Shown here: in pieces, positions 16,606 through 25,144 of the stretch
Numbering within the stretch: position 1 is the stretch's first letter
Layout of the letters: every line of letters begins with the position of its first letter
NCBI GenBank assembly: GCA_018812485.1
Contig: JAHJDO010000127.1
Coordinates: 1-59,131 of the forward strand
Length of the DNA stretch: 59,131 nucleotides
Direction: 5' to 3'
Origin: a bacterium
GTDB lineage: Bacteria > JAHJDO01
The notes under the pieces: model-generated
Seen by the model: the letters and a program-made list of their open reading frames with translations, nothing else
What the model was told of the DNA's origin: nothing
The model's database searches: none
Translations under genes and position numbers: made by a program

Positions 16606-17606
16606 TTTTTAACTCCGCTAAAAAGCCTGCTATAAAAAATGCACAATAATAAAACAATGCTTGCTGCTATTTCAATCCATGGAGGTATCATCCTGCCATG
16701 CTGCATCATGTGTGCTGTTACATCAACATTGAAGAATTGCCATGCATAGTTCAAAAATACTCCTAAACATATACTGCATATTATTATAGATCCCAGGAAA
16801 ATAATAACAGTCTTTATTCCAAATTCTTTCGTAATAACAGTTAATGCGGCTGAATTTGTTGCAGGACCGACCATAAGAAAGACAAATGCTGCTCCTGGAT
16901 TCAGCCCTTTTAATATAAGTGCTGCAGCTATTGGAATTGATCCAGAAGAACAAACATACATTGGTATTCCCACAATAAGCATTATTAACATAGACTGCCA
17001 CACAGAACCCATGTATTTTGCGAAAAAAGTTTCAGGAATAAAATATGATATAGCGCCGCCTGCTAGAATCCCTATAATAATCCATGCCCCGGTGTCTCTT
17101 AACAAATCAACAAATGCATATTTAAAGACTCCCTTGACCTTGTCATAAAAATTGTGGCTTTCCGTAGAATGCTTATGGCTATCGCATGCTTTGCACGTGC
17201 TTTTATTCTCTGTATTAGAAGAAGGTTGTTCTCCACGAAAGAATATATTCGCGACAATTCCTGCAAATACACCTGTGATAAAAGCAGCAATAACACGGTA
17301 AAACGCAAAAACTCCACCCAGTAATGAATATGTAGCAAAAATCGAATCAATCCCTGTTGTCGGCGTTGAGATCAGAAACGACAGGATAGAGCCTTTACTT
17401 GCTCCATCTTTTTTCAAAGATAACGCAGCGGGAATCACTCCGCATGAGCATAATGGGAGAGGGATGCCAAACAAAGATGCCTTTATTACTGACATTGTAT
17501 TATTTTTGCCCAAGTATTTTGCGATCATTCCTTCTCTTAAAAAGATATGAATAATTCCCGCAAAAAGAAATCCGAATAACAAATAAACAGACATCTTGTT
17601 CAGCAA
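16587..17606 (-). CDS. SO_0444-type Cu/Zn efflux permease (PF03773)
   Basis: About 339 residues with eight or so membrane segments. The twin motifs PLPLCSCGVIPAALSLKKDGAS and MYVCSSGSIPIAAALILKGL, each followed by a conserved glycine-rich helix, define the permease family often annotated as SO_0444 Cu/Zn efflux transporter. The cytosolic loop holds CKACDSHKH, a possible metal site. The start is uncertain: TTG at 17606 has AAAAGAG 9 bases upstream; ATG at 17594 and GTG at 17645 are other options. An open frame back to 17729 crosses a terminator and promoter and is rejected. Confidence 0.75.
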   Translation of the reverse strand: MLNKMSVYLLFGFLFAGIIHIFLREGMIAKYLGKNNTMSVIKASLFGIPLPLCSCGVIPAALSLKKDGASKGSILSFLISTPTTGIDSIFATYSLLGGVFAFYRVIAAFITGVFAGIVANIFFRGEQPSSNTENKSTCKACDSHKHSTESHNFYDKVKGVFKYAFVDLLRDTGAWIIIGILAGGAISYFIPETFFAKYMGSVWQSMLIMLIVGIPMYVCSSGSIPIAAALILKGLNPGAAFVFLMVGPATNSAALTVITKEFGIKTVIIFLGSIIICSICLGVFLNYAWQFFNVDVTAHMMQHGRMIPPWIEIAASIVLLLCIFYSRLFSGVKKWKILK

Positions 17607-17652
17607 AAAATAAGACTCTTTTAAAATTCCTAAAATAACATTCACATTATAA

Positions 17653-17680
17653 ATGATACCAATATGGTGTCTTTTGTCAA
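17653..17680 (-). promoter_or_regulatory. Promoter of the permease-ldh-hcp block
   Basis: On the minus strand TTGACA (17675-17680) is followed after 16 bases by TATCAT (17653-17658). It lies directly after the terminator of the acetate transporter gene and 47 bases before the proposed permease start. Confidence 0.5.
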
Positions 17681-17681
17681 G

Positions 17682-17706
17682 AAAAAAAAGCGAATGGAGA
17701 ATTCGC
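17682..17706 (-). terminator. Rho-independent terminator of the rex-hyd-acetate transporter operon
   Basis: GCGAAT/ATTCGC (17701-17706 with 17690-17695, 5-base loop) followed on the minus strand by eight T (17682-17689). It lies 27 bases after the acetate transporter stop. Confidence 0.7.
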
Positions 17707-17732
17707 CCTTTCGTTACTTTTAATAACAATAT

Positions 17733-18308
17733 TTAATTCTTTACAGGCCAAATGGGAGCGACGGTTTTTCCGTATACTTCGTTAATCACTTGAGCTAAAG
17801 CGGTATAAATCGCAGAGAAGCCGCAGAAAATTCCTTCGTAACCTGCAATGTGTTTTATAGTACTGCTGTTTGTAAAGTCTCCGAGGGCTAGTAAAAAGAA
17901 GAGCAACGCCAGGGAGGCGAACACGATTTGTAACGCTCGGTTCAATTTTAGTGTACCAATAAATAAAACTGCCGTAAAAATACCCCACATTATTAAATAT
18001 GCTACCATAGCTGATTTTTCCGGTGCTGCGATCAATCCCATTTTAGGCATTACAATCAACGCAACCAAAGAGAGCCAGAAAAAACCATAGGACGTAAATG
18101 CAGTAGTTCCAAAGGTATTACCCTTTTTCCATTCCATGATTCCAGCAACGACCTGGGCTAACCCACCATAAAAAATCCCCATTCCCAATATCATTGAACC
18201 CAACTCGAAAAGACCAGCATTATGCAAATTTAACAGCACTGTAGTCATTCCAAAGCCCATCAAACCGAGTGGGGCAGGATTGGATGTAAGATCCTCTTGT
18301 CTAGTCAT
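17733..18308 (-). CDS. GPR1/FUN34/YaaH (SatP-type) acetate uptake transporter
   Basis: 191 residues, six membrane segments, with the family signature [14 protein letters not shown] near the N-terminus and [20 protein letters not shown]. SatP-type proteins move acetate or succinate with protons. I choose the ATG at 18308, whose TAATG overlap with the hydA stop and AAGGAA 6 bases upstream are right; the ATG at 18314 is too near the ribosome site. It is the last gene of the hydrogenase operon, which suggests that H2 production and acetate movement are switched together. Confidence 0.88.
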   Translation of the reverse strand: MTRQEDLTSNPAPLGLMGFGMTTVLLNLHNAGLFELGSMILGMGIFYGGLAQVVAGIMEWKKGNTFGTTAFTSYGFFWLSLVALIVMPKMGLIAAPEKSAMVAYLIMWGIFTAVLFIGTLKLNRALQIVFASLALLFFLLALGDFTNSSTIKHIAGYEGIFCGFSAIYTALAQVINEVYGKTVAPIWPVKN

Positions 18309-20098
18309 TAGCATTCCTTTTTGGATAGGTCTTTTTTATTTGTATATGTTGTATGCAGAAGATGATGGGATTTTTCCCCGAGAGGTTTTATAAGGAATTC
18401 CTCGTAAATCTCCTTTACTGCAGGATTTTCATGAGATTTTCTGAGTTTTCTGCCTTCGTCTTCTTTGTATATTGCGTTTATTCTTGCCTGTCTTACTTCA
18501 TTAGTTGTCATTCTCGGCTGTCCGCCTCCGCCAATACAGCCTCCGGGACATGCCATGACTTCTATAAAGTGATAGGATTTTTTGCCGCTTTTTATTGATT
18601 CTATTAATTTCTTTGCATTTCCAAGACCATGAGCAACTGCAACATTCAATGTAACACCTTCAAGAAATCTCCAATCCTTTGTTGTGCCTTCTATCTTGAG
18701 AGACGCTTCCTTTAGGCCGTCAAGCCCTTGAATGGGAGTAACATGCAATTTATTAAACGGCAGCTCTTTCCCTGTAACAATTTCATACGCTGTTCTGAGA
18801 GCTGCTTCCATAACTCCGCCGGTATTTGCAAATATATCCGCAGCGCCAGTAGATATACCCAGAGGCGCATCCATTTCCTCATCAGGAAGATTCACGAAGT
18901 CTATGCCAGCCTGCTTAATAAACCTGCCTAATTCTCTTGTTGTCAAGACATAATCAACGTCCTTAACTCCGCTGGCTTTCATCTCCTCACGGTTACACTC
19001 AAATTTCTTGGCAGTACACGGCATGATAGATACCACTGTTATATTCTCTTTTTTCCTGCCAATTTTATTTGCATAGTATGTCTTTGCAACAGCTCCGAAC
19101 ATCTGCTGAGGAGACTTGCAGGTGGATAAATTAGGAATTAGTTCCGGATAAAAATTCTCCGTGTAATTTATCCATCCCGGAGAACATGAAGTAAACATAG
19201 GCAAAGCTATGGTTTTATCTTTATCAACCAGTGCCTTCTTCAACCTCGTAAGAAGCTCTGTGCCTTCTTCAATAATAGTTAAATCAGCAGTAAAGTTAGT
19301 ATCGAATACTTTATCAAACCCAAGCCTTTTCAGAGCTGCAGTCATCTTCCCTTTGATCAAAGTACCCGGTTTCAGGTCAAAACATTCTCCCAGAGCAGCC
19401 CGGATTGCAGGAGCAGTCTGAACAACCACAAACTTATTCGGATCATCAATAGCTTCCCACACTTTGTCAATATCATCTTTTTCACTTATTGCTCCGACAG
19501 GACAAACTGCAGCGCACTGTCCGCACTGAACACAAACAGCCTCTTCAAGCGTATCTCCTTGCCCGGGCGCAATGATTGTATCAAACCCGCGCGCTCTTGG
19601 AGCTAATGTGTCTACTCCCTGAACCTCATGGCACACACTAACGCATCTTCTGCAAAGAATGCATTTATTTGGATCTCTAACAATGCCGGGAGTGCTTTCA
19701 TCCAAAGGCATTCTCTCTCTTACGGACTGAAATCTGACTTCCTTAATACCATATTCATCCGCCAGTTTCTGAAGTTCGCAGCTCTGATTGCGGTCACAGG
19801 TATTGCATTCCCATGGGTGGTCGCTTAAAAGCAATTCCAATATTATCTTTCTGGCATCACGCACTTTTTTGGTGTTAGTGTGAATATTCATGCCTTCAGA
19901 AACCTTTGTTACACATGAGGGTTGAAGCGCTTTAGCTCCTTCTACTTCTACAACACACATCCTGCATGATCCGGGGCTCTGAAGATTATCCAGATAACAT
20001 AAAGTGGGTATCTTTATTCCGATCTTTCTAGCAGCATCCAGAATCGTTGTATTTTCTGATACTTCCAAGCGGGTATTATTTACTGTAATGTTCAGCAT
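18308..20098 (-). CDS. hydA: [FeFe]-hydrogenase catalytic subunit HydA (multi-subunit, NADH-linked type)
   Basis: 596 residues. Domain order: N-terminal [2Fe-2S] ([23 protein letters not shown]), His-ligated [4Fe-4S] ([18 protein letters not shown]), two [4Fe-4S] ferredoxin motifs ([23 protein letters not shown]), then the H-cluster domain with L1 TSCSPGW, L2 MPCTAKKFE and L3 [16 protein letters not shown]. All H-cluster cysteines are present. There is no C-terminal [2Fe-2S] domain as in the Thermotoga trimer. Start ATG 20098 has GGAG 7 bases upstream; the open frame from 20131 lies mostly in hydB. Confidence 0.95.
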   Translation of the reverse strand: MLNITVNNTRLEVSENTTILDAARKIGIKIPTLCYLDNLQSPGSCRMCVVEVEGAKALQPSCVTKVSEGMNIHTNTKKVRDARKIILELLLSDHPWECNTCDRNQSCELQKLADEYGIKEVRFQSVRERMPLDESTPGIVRDPNKCILCRRCVSVCHEVQGVDTLAPRARGFDTIIAPGQGDTLEEAVCVQCGQCAAVCPVGAISEKDDIDKVWEAIDDPNKFVVVQTAPAIRAALGECFDLKPGTLIKGKMTAALKRLGFDKVFDTNFTADLTIIEEGTELLTRLKKALVDKDKTIALPMFTSCSPGWINYTENFYPELIPNLSTCKSPQQMFGAVAKTYYANKIGRKKENITVVSIMPCTAKKFECNREEMKASGVKDVDYVLTTRELGRFIKQAGIDFVNLPDEEMDAPLGISTGAADIFANTGGVMEAALRTAYEIVTGKELPFNKLHVTPIQGLDGLKEASLKIEGTTKDWRFLEGVTLNVAVAHGLGNAKKLIESIKSGKKSYHFIEVMACPGGCIGGGGQPRMTTNEVRQARINAIYKEDEGRKLRKSHENPAVKEIYEEFLIKPLGEKSHHLLHTTYTNKKDLSKKEC

Positions 20099-20111
20099 CT
20101 CTCTTGTCTCC

Positions 20112-21782
20112 TTATTTATTTCCATAAACAAGGGGTTTAAACCCCTTGTTGCCCCTATAATTAGGGTTTTCTCTGGTTACAGGTTCTCGCTTCCTGTCAG
20201 GATTTACTCCTAGAGCGAGTTCCTTTCCAAAATACTTCAAAGCAGAAAGAATAGGTGAAGCAACAGACTGTCCCATAGGACAAAAAGCTGTAAGTTTAAG
20301 TTTCTCAGCAAGTTCTTCTATAATTTTAAGTTCATCACAATAGGCTTCCTGTTTTTCCAAGCGTTTGAAAGAATTATACATCTGTTTTGTACCAATTCTG
20401 CATACAGAACATTTCCCGCATGACTCATGAACAAAGAATTTCATGCAGCAGGCTAGGAAATCCGCAATTGAAACTGTCTCGTTCATAATCAATATTGCGC
20501 CAGAACCCAGATTATGTCCCAGTTTCTGAAGTTCTTGATATTCAAGCGGCACATCCAGAAGCTTTGAAGAAAAAATATCGCCGGCAGTTCCTCCTATTTG
20601 AGCCATTTTAAATTTCCCGGAAGACATGCCTCCTGCATAATCATAAATAATCTCTCTCAGAGTGATTCCCATAGGAACTTCAATTAAGCCGGGACGCTTT
20701 ATATGCCCCAATATGGTATAGACTTTAGTTCCAGGAGTGTTTTCTGTTCCAATCTTTTTAAACCACTCGGATCCATTTAATATAATAGGAGCTATATTGG
20801 CAAAGGTTTCGACATTATTTACGTTTGTCGGCTTGGATAAAAATCCTGATTCAGCAGGAAAAGGCGGCTTAAGCCTTGGCTCGCCTCTTAATCCTTCCAT
20901 TGAATTCAGAAGAGCTGTTTCTTCTCCGCAAACGTAAGAACCAGCTCCAATCTTAATCTTTACATTAAAATCAAAGTCCGTGCCGAAAATATTCTTACCC
21001 AACAGCCCTAATTTCTCAGCGTCTTTTATGGCTTTTGTTAATCTTTGAATAGAAAGCTGATATTCTCCGCGAATGTAGATATAAGCTGTATTAGCTCCTA
21101 TTGCGTATCCGCAGATTGCCATACCTTCCAGAACCTTATGCGGGTCTCCCTCCATAATCAGGCGATCCTTAAAGGTGCCGGGCTCTCCTTCATCCGCATT
21201 GCAGATAATATATTTTGGACTTTCCTTCGCTGCTCTGGCAAATGACCATTTCAAACCTGTTGGAAATCCTGCACCTCCTCTTCCTACAAGTTTGGAATCC
21301 TTTACTGTCTTAATAATATCTTCCGGAGTTTTTTTCTCCAAGGCTACACCTAACGCTTCATACCCACCAACACCGATGTATTCCTCAATATCTTCAGGAT
21401 TAATCTTTCCGCAATTCTCAAGAACAATCCGACCATAATGCTGTGTTTTTCTGGAGTCGCAATCTGTTGGATCTATTCCTGGGCTAAGTTTCTCCGATAG
21501 AAGTAATTTTTTATAAGATCTTCCCTTAATAAATCTTTCCTGAATAAATTCCACAACATTCTCTTCGGTCACATTTCCGTATATTTCTCCTGTAGGATAT
21601 ATCCCGAGAACGACTCCTTTATTAACAGGTCCAATACTTCCTGTCTCAACAACTTGAATTTGAGAGGAAAGATTATGTTTGTTTATTTCAGCAATCAACT
21701 TGCTTTTGATTTCCCTTGCCCCCAAAACAACAGTATTGCCATCGATACCAACTAAAATCTGAGCAATGTTTCCTTTTGACAT
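20112..21782 (-). CDS. hydB: Hydrogenase flavoprotein subunit HydB (NuoF-like, cluster-poor form)
   Basis: 556 residues. The NuoF core is intact: GRGGAGFPTGLKW (FMN/NADH site), CNADEGEPGTFKDR, GAGSYVCGEETAL, and SCGKCSVCRIGT plus a later FCPMG cysteine for one [4Fe-4S]. The N-terminal thioredoxin-like domain is kept, but the four [2Fe-2S] cysteines of the family are all gone (the usual CxGTGC position reads GIDGNTVV; TGCxGxC reads TGSIGPV). The usual C-terminal two-cluster ferredoxin domain is also absent. It oxidises or reduces NAD(H) in complex with HydA and HydC. Confidence 0.92.
   Translation of the reverse strand: MSKGNIAQILVGIDGNTVVLGAREIKSKLIAEINKHNLSSQIQVVETGSIGPVNKGVVLGIYPTGEIYGNVTEENVVEFIQERFIKGRSYKKLLLSEKLSPGIDPTDCDSRKTQHYGRIVLENCGKINPEDIEEYIGVGGYEALGVALEKKTPEDIIKTVKDSKLVGRGGAGFPTGLKWSFARAAKESPKYIICNADEGEPGTFKDRLIMEGDPHKVLEGMAICGYAIGANTAYIYIRGEYQLSIQRLTKAIKDAEKLGLLGKNIFGTDFDFNVKIKIGAGSYVCGEETALLNSMEGLRGEPRLKPPFPAESGFLSKPTNVNNVETFANIAPIILNGSEWFKKIGTENTPGTKVYTILGHIKRPGLIEVPMGITLREIIYDYAGGMSSGKFKMAQIGGTAGDIFSSKLLDVPLEYQELQKLGHNLGSGAILIMNETVSIADFLACCMKFFVHESCGKCSVCRIGTKQMYNSFKRLEKQEAYCDELKIIEELAEKLKLTAFCPMGQSVASPILSALKYFGKELALGVNPDRKREPVTRENPNYRGNKGFKPLVYGNK
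20127..20150. repeat. 24-bp perfect palindrome at the hydB/hydA junction
   Basis: The half-site AACAAGGGGTTT (20127-20138) is followed directly by its reverse complement to 20150. It lies in the last codons of hydB, about 30 bases upstream of the hydA start and just before its ribosome site. In RNA it could form a short-loop hairpin affecting hydA expression, processing or mRNA decay. Confidence 0.6.
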
Positions 21783-21785
21783 AAA

Positions 21786-22250
21786 TTATTTCCTTTCCTT
21801 TTCTTGAATTTGGTCCAATATTTTATATATTTTTTCTTCGTTTAAATTTCCGTAGGCTTCATCATTGATCATCATAGCAGGGGCAACTCCGCAAACTCCA
21901 AGACAACTTGTTCCCTCTAACGTAAAAAGACCATCGTCAGTTGTTTCTCCAACCTTAACCCCTAATTTTGATTCTATTGCTTCGAAAATAGTTTGCGCTC
22001 CTAAAATATGACATGGAGGGCTTTCACAAACCCTAATTATATATTTACCGCGCGGTGTAAAGCTAAACATGGTGTAAAAAGAAGCGGTTCCCTTAATCTC
22101 AGACACAGGCATGTTCATTTCTTTGCTTAATTCATAGATATTCTCTTCGCAAATATAGTTGTTTGGATTTTGATTTTGAATATCATGGAGAATCTGTAAT
22201 AAATTCTCTCTTCTATTTTCATGTTTTTTAATTATTTCTTTTATTGTCAT
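21786..22250 (-). CDS. hydC: Hydrogenase subunit HydC (NuoE-like [2Fe-2S] protein)
   Basis: 154 residues. NuoE/HydC family: N-terminal helical part (LPVSEIKG-like MPVSEIKGTASFYTMF) and a thioredoxin-like [2Fe-2S] domain with CESPPCHILG (CX4C) and CLGVCGVAPAMMIND (CX3C). All four ligands are present. It passes electrons between the HydB flavin and the HydA clusters, or forms the bifurcation site in related enzymes. The gene overlaps the upstream small ferredoxin gene by 4 bases and precedes hydB by 3 bases. Confidence 0.94.
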   Translation of the reverse strand: MTIKEIIKKHENRRENLLQILHDIQNQNPNNYICEENIYELSKEMNMPVSEIKGTASFYTMFSFTPRGKYIIRVCESPPCHILGAQTIFEAIESKLGVKVGETTDDGLFTLEGTSCLGVCGVAPAMMINDEAYGNLNEEKIYKILDQIQEKERK

Positions 22251-22606
22251 AGATTCCTCTCCTTTAAGAAAACATGTTCTTGCACAATTTTGTTGTTTAA
22301 AACATGTTTTTCAAAGATTTCTTTAGCAACCTTTGAATCAACCTTCCAATACACTACAGGATTTTTATCCTGTATATATACTTGAACCATAGGCTCCTCC
22401 GCACAAAATCCAGCACAACCTGAACTTGTGATTATAATATCTGTTTTATTACTCTTATTAATGAGTTCCACAAGTGTATTCATTGTCTGTCTTGCGCCTG
22501 CACCAATACTGCATGTGCCCATACAAATAACAATTCTGACTCTATGCTTTCTAGAACGCATCTGGACTCTATCTCTTATTTGTTTCAGTTCCTCTAAGTT
22601 CTTCAT
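22247..22606 (-). CDS. Small [2Fe-2S] thioredoxin-like ferredoxin (HndB-like)
   Basis: 119 residues. The motifs VICMGTCSIGAGA and SGCAGFCAEEPMVQVY give a CX4C and CX3C set for a [2Fe-2S] cluster in a thioredoxin fold, as in HndB of the NADP-reducing hydrogenase. This domain is homologous in pattern to the N-terminus of HydB, where here the ligands are lost. It may therefore supply that cluster in trans as a fourth subunit. It lies between rex and hydC in the operon. Confidence 0.85.
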   Translation of the reverse strand: MKNLEELKQIRDRVQMRSRKHRVRIVICMGTCSIGAGARQTMNTLVELINKSNKTDIIITSSGCAGFCAEEPMVQVYIQDKNPVVYWKVDSKVAKEIFEKHVLNNKIVQEHVFLKERNL

Positions 22607-22633
22607 GCTGATTCTCCCAATTAGTCTTTCTTT

Positions 22634-23269
22634 TCATAACATTTTCCTTTTTGATAAATAATAGGACAATATTTCAAGTTTTTCGCACAAAGCGACATTA
22701 ACTACAGTTATCCCTGATGGAACTTTAAGCTCTATTGGAGCAAAATTCAATATTCCCTTAATCCCTCCTTTAATCAGTTTATTTGCAGCGAACTGTGCTG
22801 CAGAGGAAGGTGTTGCAATAATACCTACCCTTATCTTCTTATTTTTAATTTCACTGCTGATATTCTTCTCATCTCGTATTTTTAGCCCATTTTTCATCTT
22901 TCCGACTTTCTCAGAATCATTATCAAAAATAGACTCTATTATAAAACCACGTTCCTTAAATCCCGGATACGATAATAATGCCTGTCCTAGATTACCAACT
23001 CCGGTTAAAGCTACAGGAATTTTTTTGTGCAAACCCATTATCTTTGTAATTGCCCTATGAAGCATTAAAACATTGTATCCCATTCCAGGTGTTCCGAATT
23101 GACCAAAATATACAAGATCTTTTCTCACTTGAGCAGAGTTGAGTCCAGCTCTTTCCGCAAGTTCGCGAGAAGAGACAGTTGTAAAACCTGCGTCCATTAT
23201 TCCCATTAAAATCCGCCTGTATATGGATAATCTTTCTACTGACTTTCTCGGAATTTTGTAGCTTTCCAT
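22634..23269 (-). CDS. rex: Redox-sensing transcriptional repressor Rex
   Basis: 211 residues from the ATG at 23269 (AAGGA upstream; an earlier ATG at 23314 lies in the operator and is rejected). N-terminal winged helix (IPRKSVERLSIYRRIL, SSRELAERAGLNSAQVRKDLVYFGQFG) and a Rossmann domain with GVGNLGQAL for NAD(H). Rex leaves DNA when NADH is high. It is the first gene of the hydrogenase operon and two matching operators lie upstream, so it should repress itself and the hydrogenase until NADH accumulates. Confidence 0.95.
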   Translation of the reverse strand: MESYKIPRKSVERLSIYRRILMGIMDAGFTTVSSRELAERAGLNSAQVRKDLVYFGQFGTPGMGYNVLMLHRAITKIMGLHKKIPVALTGVGNLGQALLSYPGFKERGFIIESIFDNDSEKVGKMKNGLKIRDEKNISSEIKNKKIRVGIIATPSSAAQFAANKLIKGGIKGILNFAPIELKVPSGITVVNVALCEKLEILSYYLSKRKML

Positions 23270-23277
23270 CTTATTCC

Positions 23278-23333
23278 TTGTGATAAATTTCACAAATCCC
23301 GTGAATATTATCACTAACTAAATTTGTTGTCAA
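23278..23333 (-). promoter_or_regulatory. rex-hyd promoter with two Rex operators
   Basis: Site 1 is TTGTGATAAATTTCACAA at 23278-23295, a full match to the known Rex consensus TTGTGA-N6-TCACAA. Site 2 at 23301-23314 has the core GTGA-N6-TCAC. The minus-strand promoter has TTGACA at 23328-23333 and, after 17 bases, TAATAT at 23305-23310, which lies inside site 2. Site 1 ends 8 bases before the rex start codon. Confidence 0.9.
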
Positions 23334-23372
23334 TATGGTGTCAAGCTAAAATAACCTGACAAAAAGGGCATT

Positions 23373-23426
23373 ATTTTGCTGGATTGATTAAATGATTGAC
23401 TGTATAATAACTTCATATGTAAGGAG
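23373..23426 (+). promoter_or_regulatory. Promoter module of purH, shared with the FNT gene
   Basis: TATAAT at 23403-23408 lies about 35 bases before the purH start. The stretch matches 4938-4990 almost base for base (see that entry). It is divergent from the rex promoter 40 bases away. AGGAGG at 23433-23438 is the ribosome site of purH. Confidence 0.65.
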
Positions 23427-23443
23427 TATACACAGGAGGTATT

Positions 23444-25129
23444 ATGCATAAGATTAAGAGAGCACTGGTAAGTGTGTCTGATAAAACAGGAATCGTTGAA
23501 TTTGCTAAAGAACTTGACAAAATGGGCATAGAGATGCTCTCGACAGGAGGCACAAAAAAGGCGCTTGAAGAAGCAGGAGTATCTGTAAAAGGAGTGTCTG
23601 AATTTACAGGTTTCCCGGAGATGCTTGATGGCAGAGTGAAGACGCTGCATCCTAAAATCCATGGAGGACTTCTTGCTCTTCGAAATAGTCCTGAACACAT
23701 GGAACAGGTTAAGAATTATTCTATTGAACTTATAGATATGGTTGTAGTGAATTTATATCCATTTCAGAAGACTATAGCTGAGGAGGGGACATCCCTGGAC
23801 GAGGCAATAGAAAATATTGATATTGGAGGTCCAACAATGCTTCGCAGTGGAGCGAAAAACTATAAGTATGTTGCTGTTGTAGTGGACCCTGATGATTATG
23901 CTCTCATTATTGATGAGCTTAAAAACTTGAGAGAAATATCTCTTGAGACAAGACAGCGACTTGCTGTTAAGGTGTTCAGGCATACTGCAGATTATGACAG
24001 CGCTATAGATAAATATCTAAGCGAAAACCTGTCTAAAGAAAAAATACTAAGACTTAAATTTACTCAAGGTGTATCTCTAAGATATGGGGAGAATTCGCAT
24101 CAGTCAGCTACTTTTTATATAAATAGAGATTGCGCAGAATCAAACCTTGCCACAGCAAAAATTTTACATGGTAAAGAGATGTCTTATAACAATTATGTAG
24201 ACGCAAACGGTGCTTTTGAAGCAGTAAAAGATCTCAAAGAGCAGATCGGAGCCGTTGTGGTAAAACATACAAATCCATGTGGATATGCGACAGGCAGGAC
24301 CTTGAAAGAAGCTGTTGAAAGAGCATGGATGGGAGATCCAATATCTGCTTTTGGCTCAATTGTTGCTGTTACAAGAAAACTTGATTTTGAGACTGCAAAA
24401 TTCCTAAAAGGAAAGGATACAAAGCACCTGACCTATGCGAAACAGGGTGATAAATATGTGCCAGAGGAGGTTAAAACAAAGCATGTGGAGGTTATAATAG
24501 CTCCAGGATATGATAGAGATGCTTTAGAGCTTTTAAAGTCTGAAGGCAAGGTATTGCGCATTCTTGAAGTAGCGCCTCTTGAGGCGGGTGAGCATGAAAG
24601 ATTTACATATAGAAAAATTGTAGGCGGTATACTTGAGCAGGGCAGAGACTTAAAAGTTTTTGATACATTTGATGTTACGACAAAAGCATTGTTTCCCGAC
24701 AATAAAAAAGAGTTGGCTAAGTTTGCATATAAAGCGTGCAAACATACTAAGTCCAACGCGATTGTTCTTTGCAGAGAATATATGCCTGGATATTTTCAGG
24801 TGTTGGGTATGGGCGCCGGTCAGCCAAACAGAGTCGATTCTTTGCGTAAGTTGGCAGTTCCAAAAGCAATGGAAAATCTACAGATTGAGTATGACATGCT
24901 GAAACCAGAAGGATCATTAGATGATTATATAAAAAGAGTAATGTCAGAACTGGTTCTTGCTTCTGATGCATTCTTCCCGTTTTCTGACACTGTTGAAGAA
25001 GCTGGCAGTTTGGGCATTAAATATATTATTCAACCAGGCGGGTCAAAACGGGATGATGCCTCAATATCCAAGGCTGACAAGCTTGGTATAGCCATGGTAT
25101 TTACCGGAATGCGGCATTTTCTACACTAA
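23444..25129 (+). CDS. purH: Bifunctional AICAR formyltransferase/IMP cyclohydrolase PurH
   Basis: 561 residues. N-terminal MGS-like IMP cyclohydrolase domain ([41 protein letters not shown]) and the C-terminal AICAR transformylase domain with [30 protein letters not shown] and DAFFPFSD. It catalyses the last two steps of IMP synthesis using 10-formyl-THF, which links it to folD and the C1 genes that follow. AGGAGG precedes the ATG. The next gene starts 15 bases after the stop, so it probably heads a long plus-strand operon. Confidence 0.96.
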   Translation: MHKIKRALVSVSDKTGIVEFAKELDKMGIEMLSTGGTKKALEEAGVSVKGVSEFTGFPEMLDGRVKTLHPKIHGGLLALRNSPEHMEQVKNYSIELIDMVVVNLYPFQKTIAEEGTSLDEAIENIDIGGPTMLRSGAKNYKYVAVVVDPDDYALIIDELKNLREISLETRQRLAVKVFRHTADYDSAIDKYLSENLSKEKILRLKFTQGVSLRYGENSHQSATFYINRDCAESNLATAKILHGKEMSYNNYVDANGAFEAVKDLKEQIGAVVVKHTNPCGYATGRTLKEAVERAWMGDPISAFGSIVAVTRKLDFETAKFLKGKDTKHLTYAKQGDKYVPEEVKTKHVEVIIAPGYDRDALELLKSEGKVLRILEVAPLEAGEHERFTYRKIVGGILEQGRDLKVFDTFDVTTKALFPDNKKELAKFAYKACKHTKSNAIVLCREYMPGYFQVLGMGAGQPNRVDSLRKLAVPKAMENLQIEYDMLKPEGSLDDYIKRVMSELVLASDAFFPFSDTVEEAGSLGIKYIIQPGGSKRDDASISKADKLGIAMVFTGMRHFLH

Positions 25130-25144
25130 AGCGCAAGATATTAA

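Noticed and set aside
17607-17729. Longer N-terminus of the permease
   Set aside because: The segment holds the terminator of the acetate transporter gene and the predicted permease promoter.
18308-20098. HydA motif L1 TSCSPGW taken as a damaged H-cluster site
   Set aside because: This variant of TSCCPxW is common in multi-subunit NAD(P)-linked hydrogenases, and all ligand cysteines are present.
23413-23700. Antisense open frames opposite the start of purH
   Set aside because: They mirror a clearly conserved gene, have no ribosome sites, and resemble no protein family.
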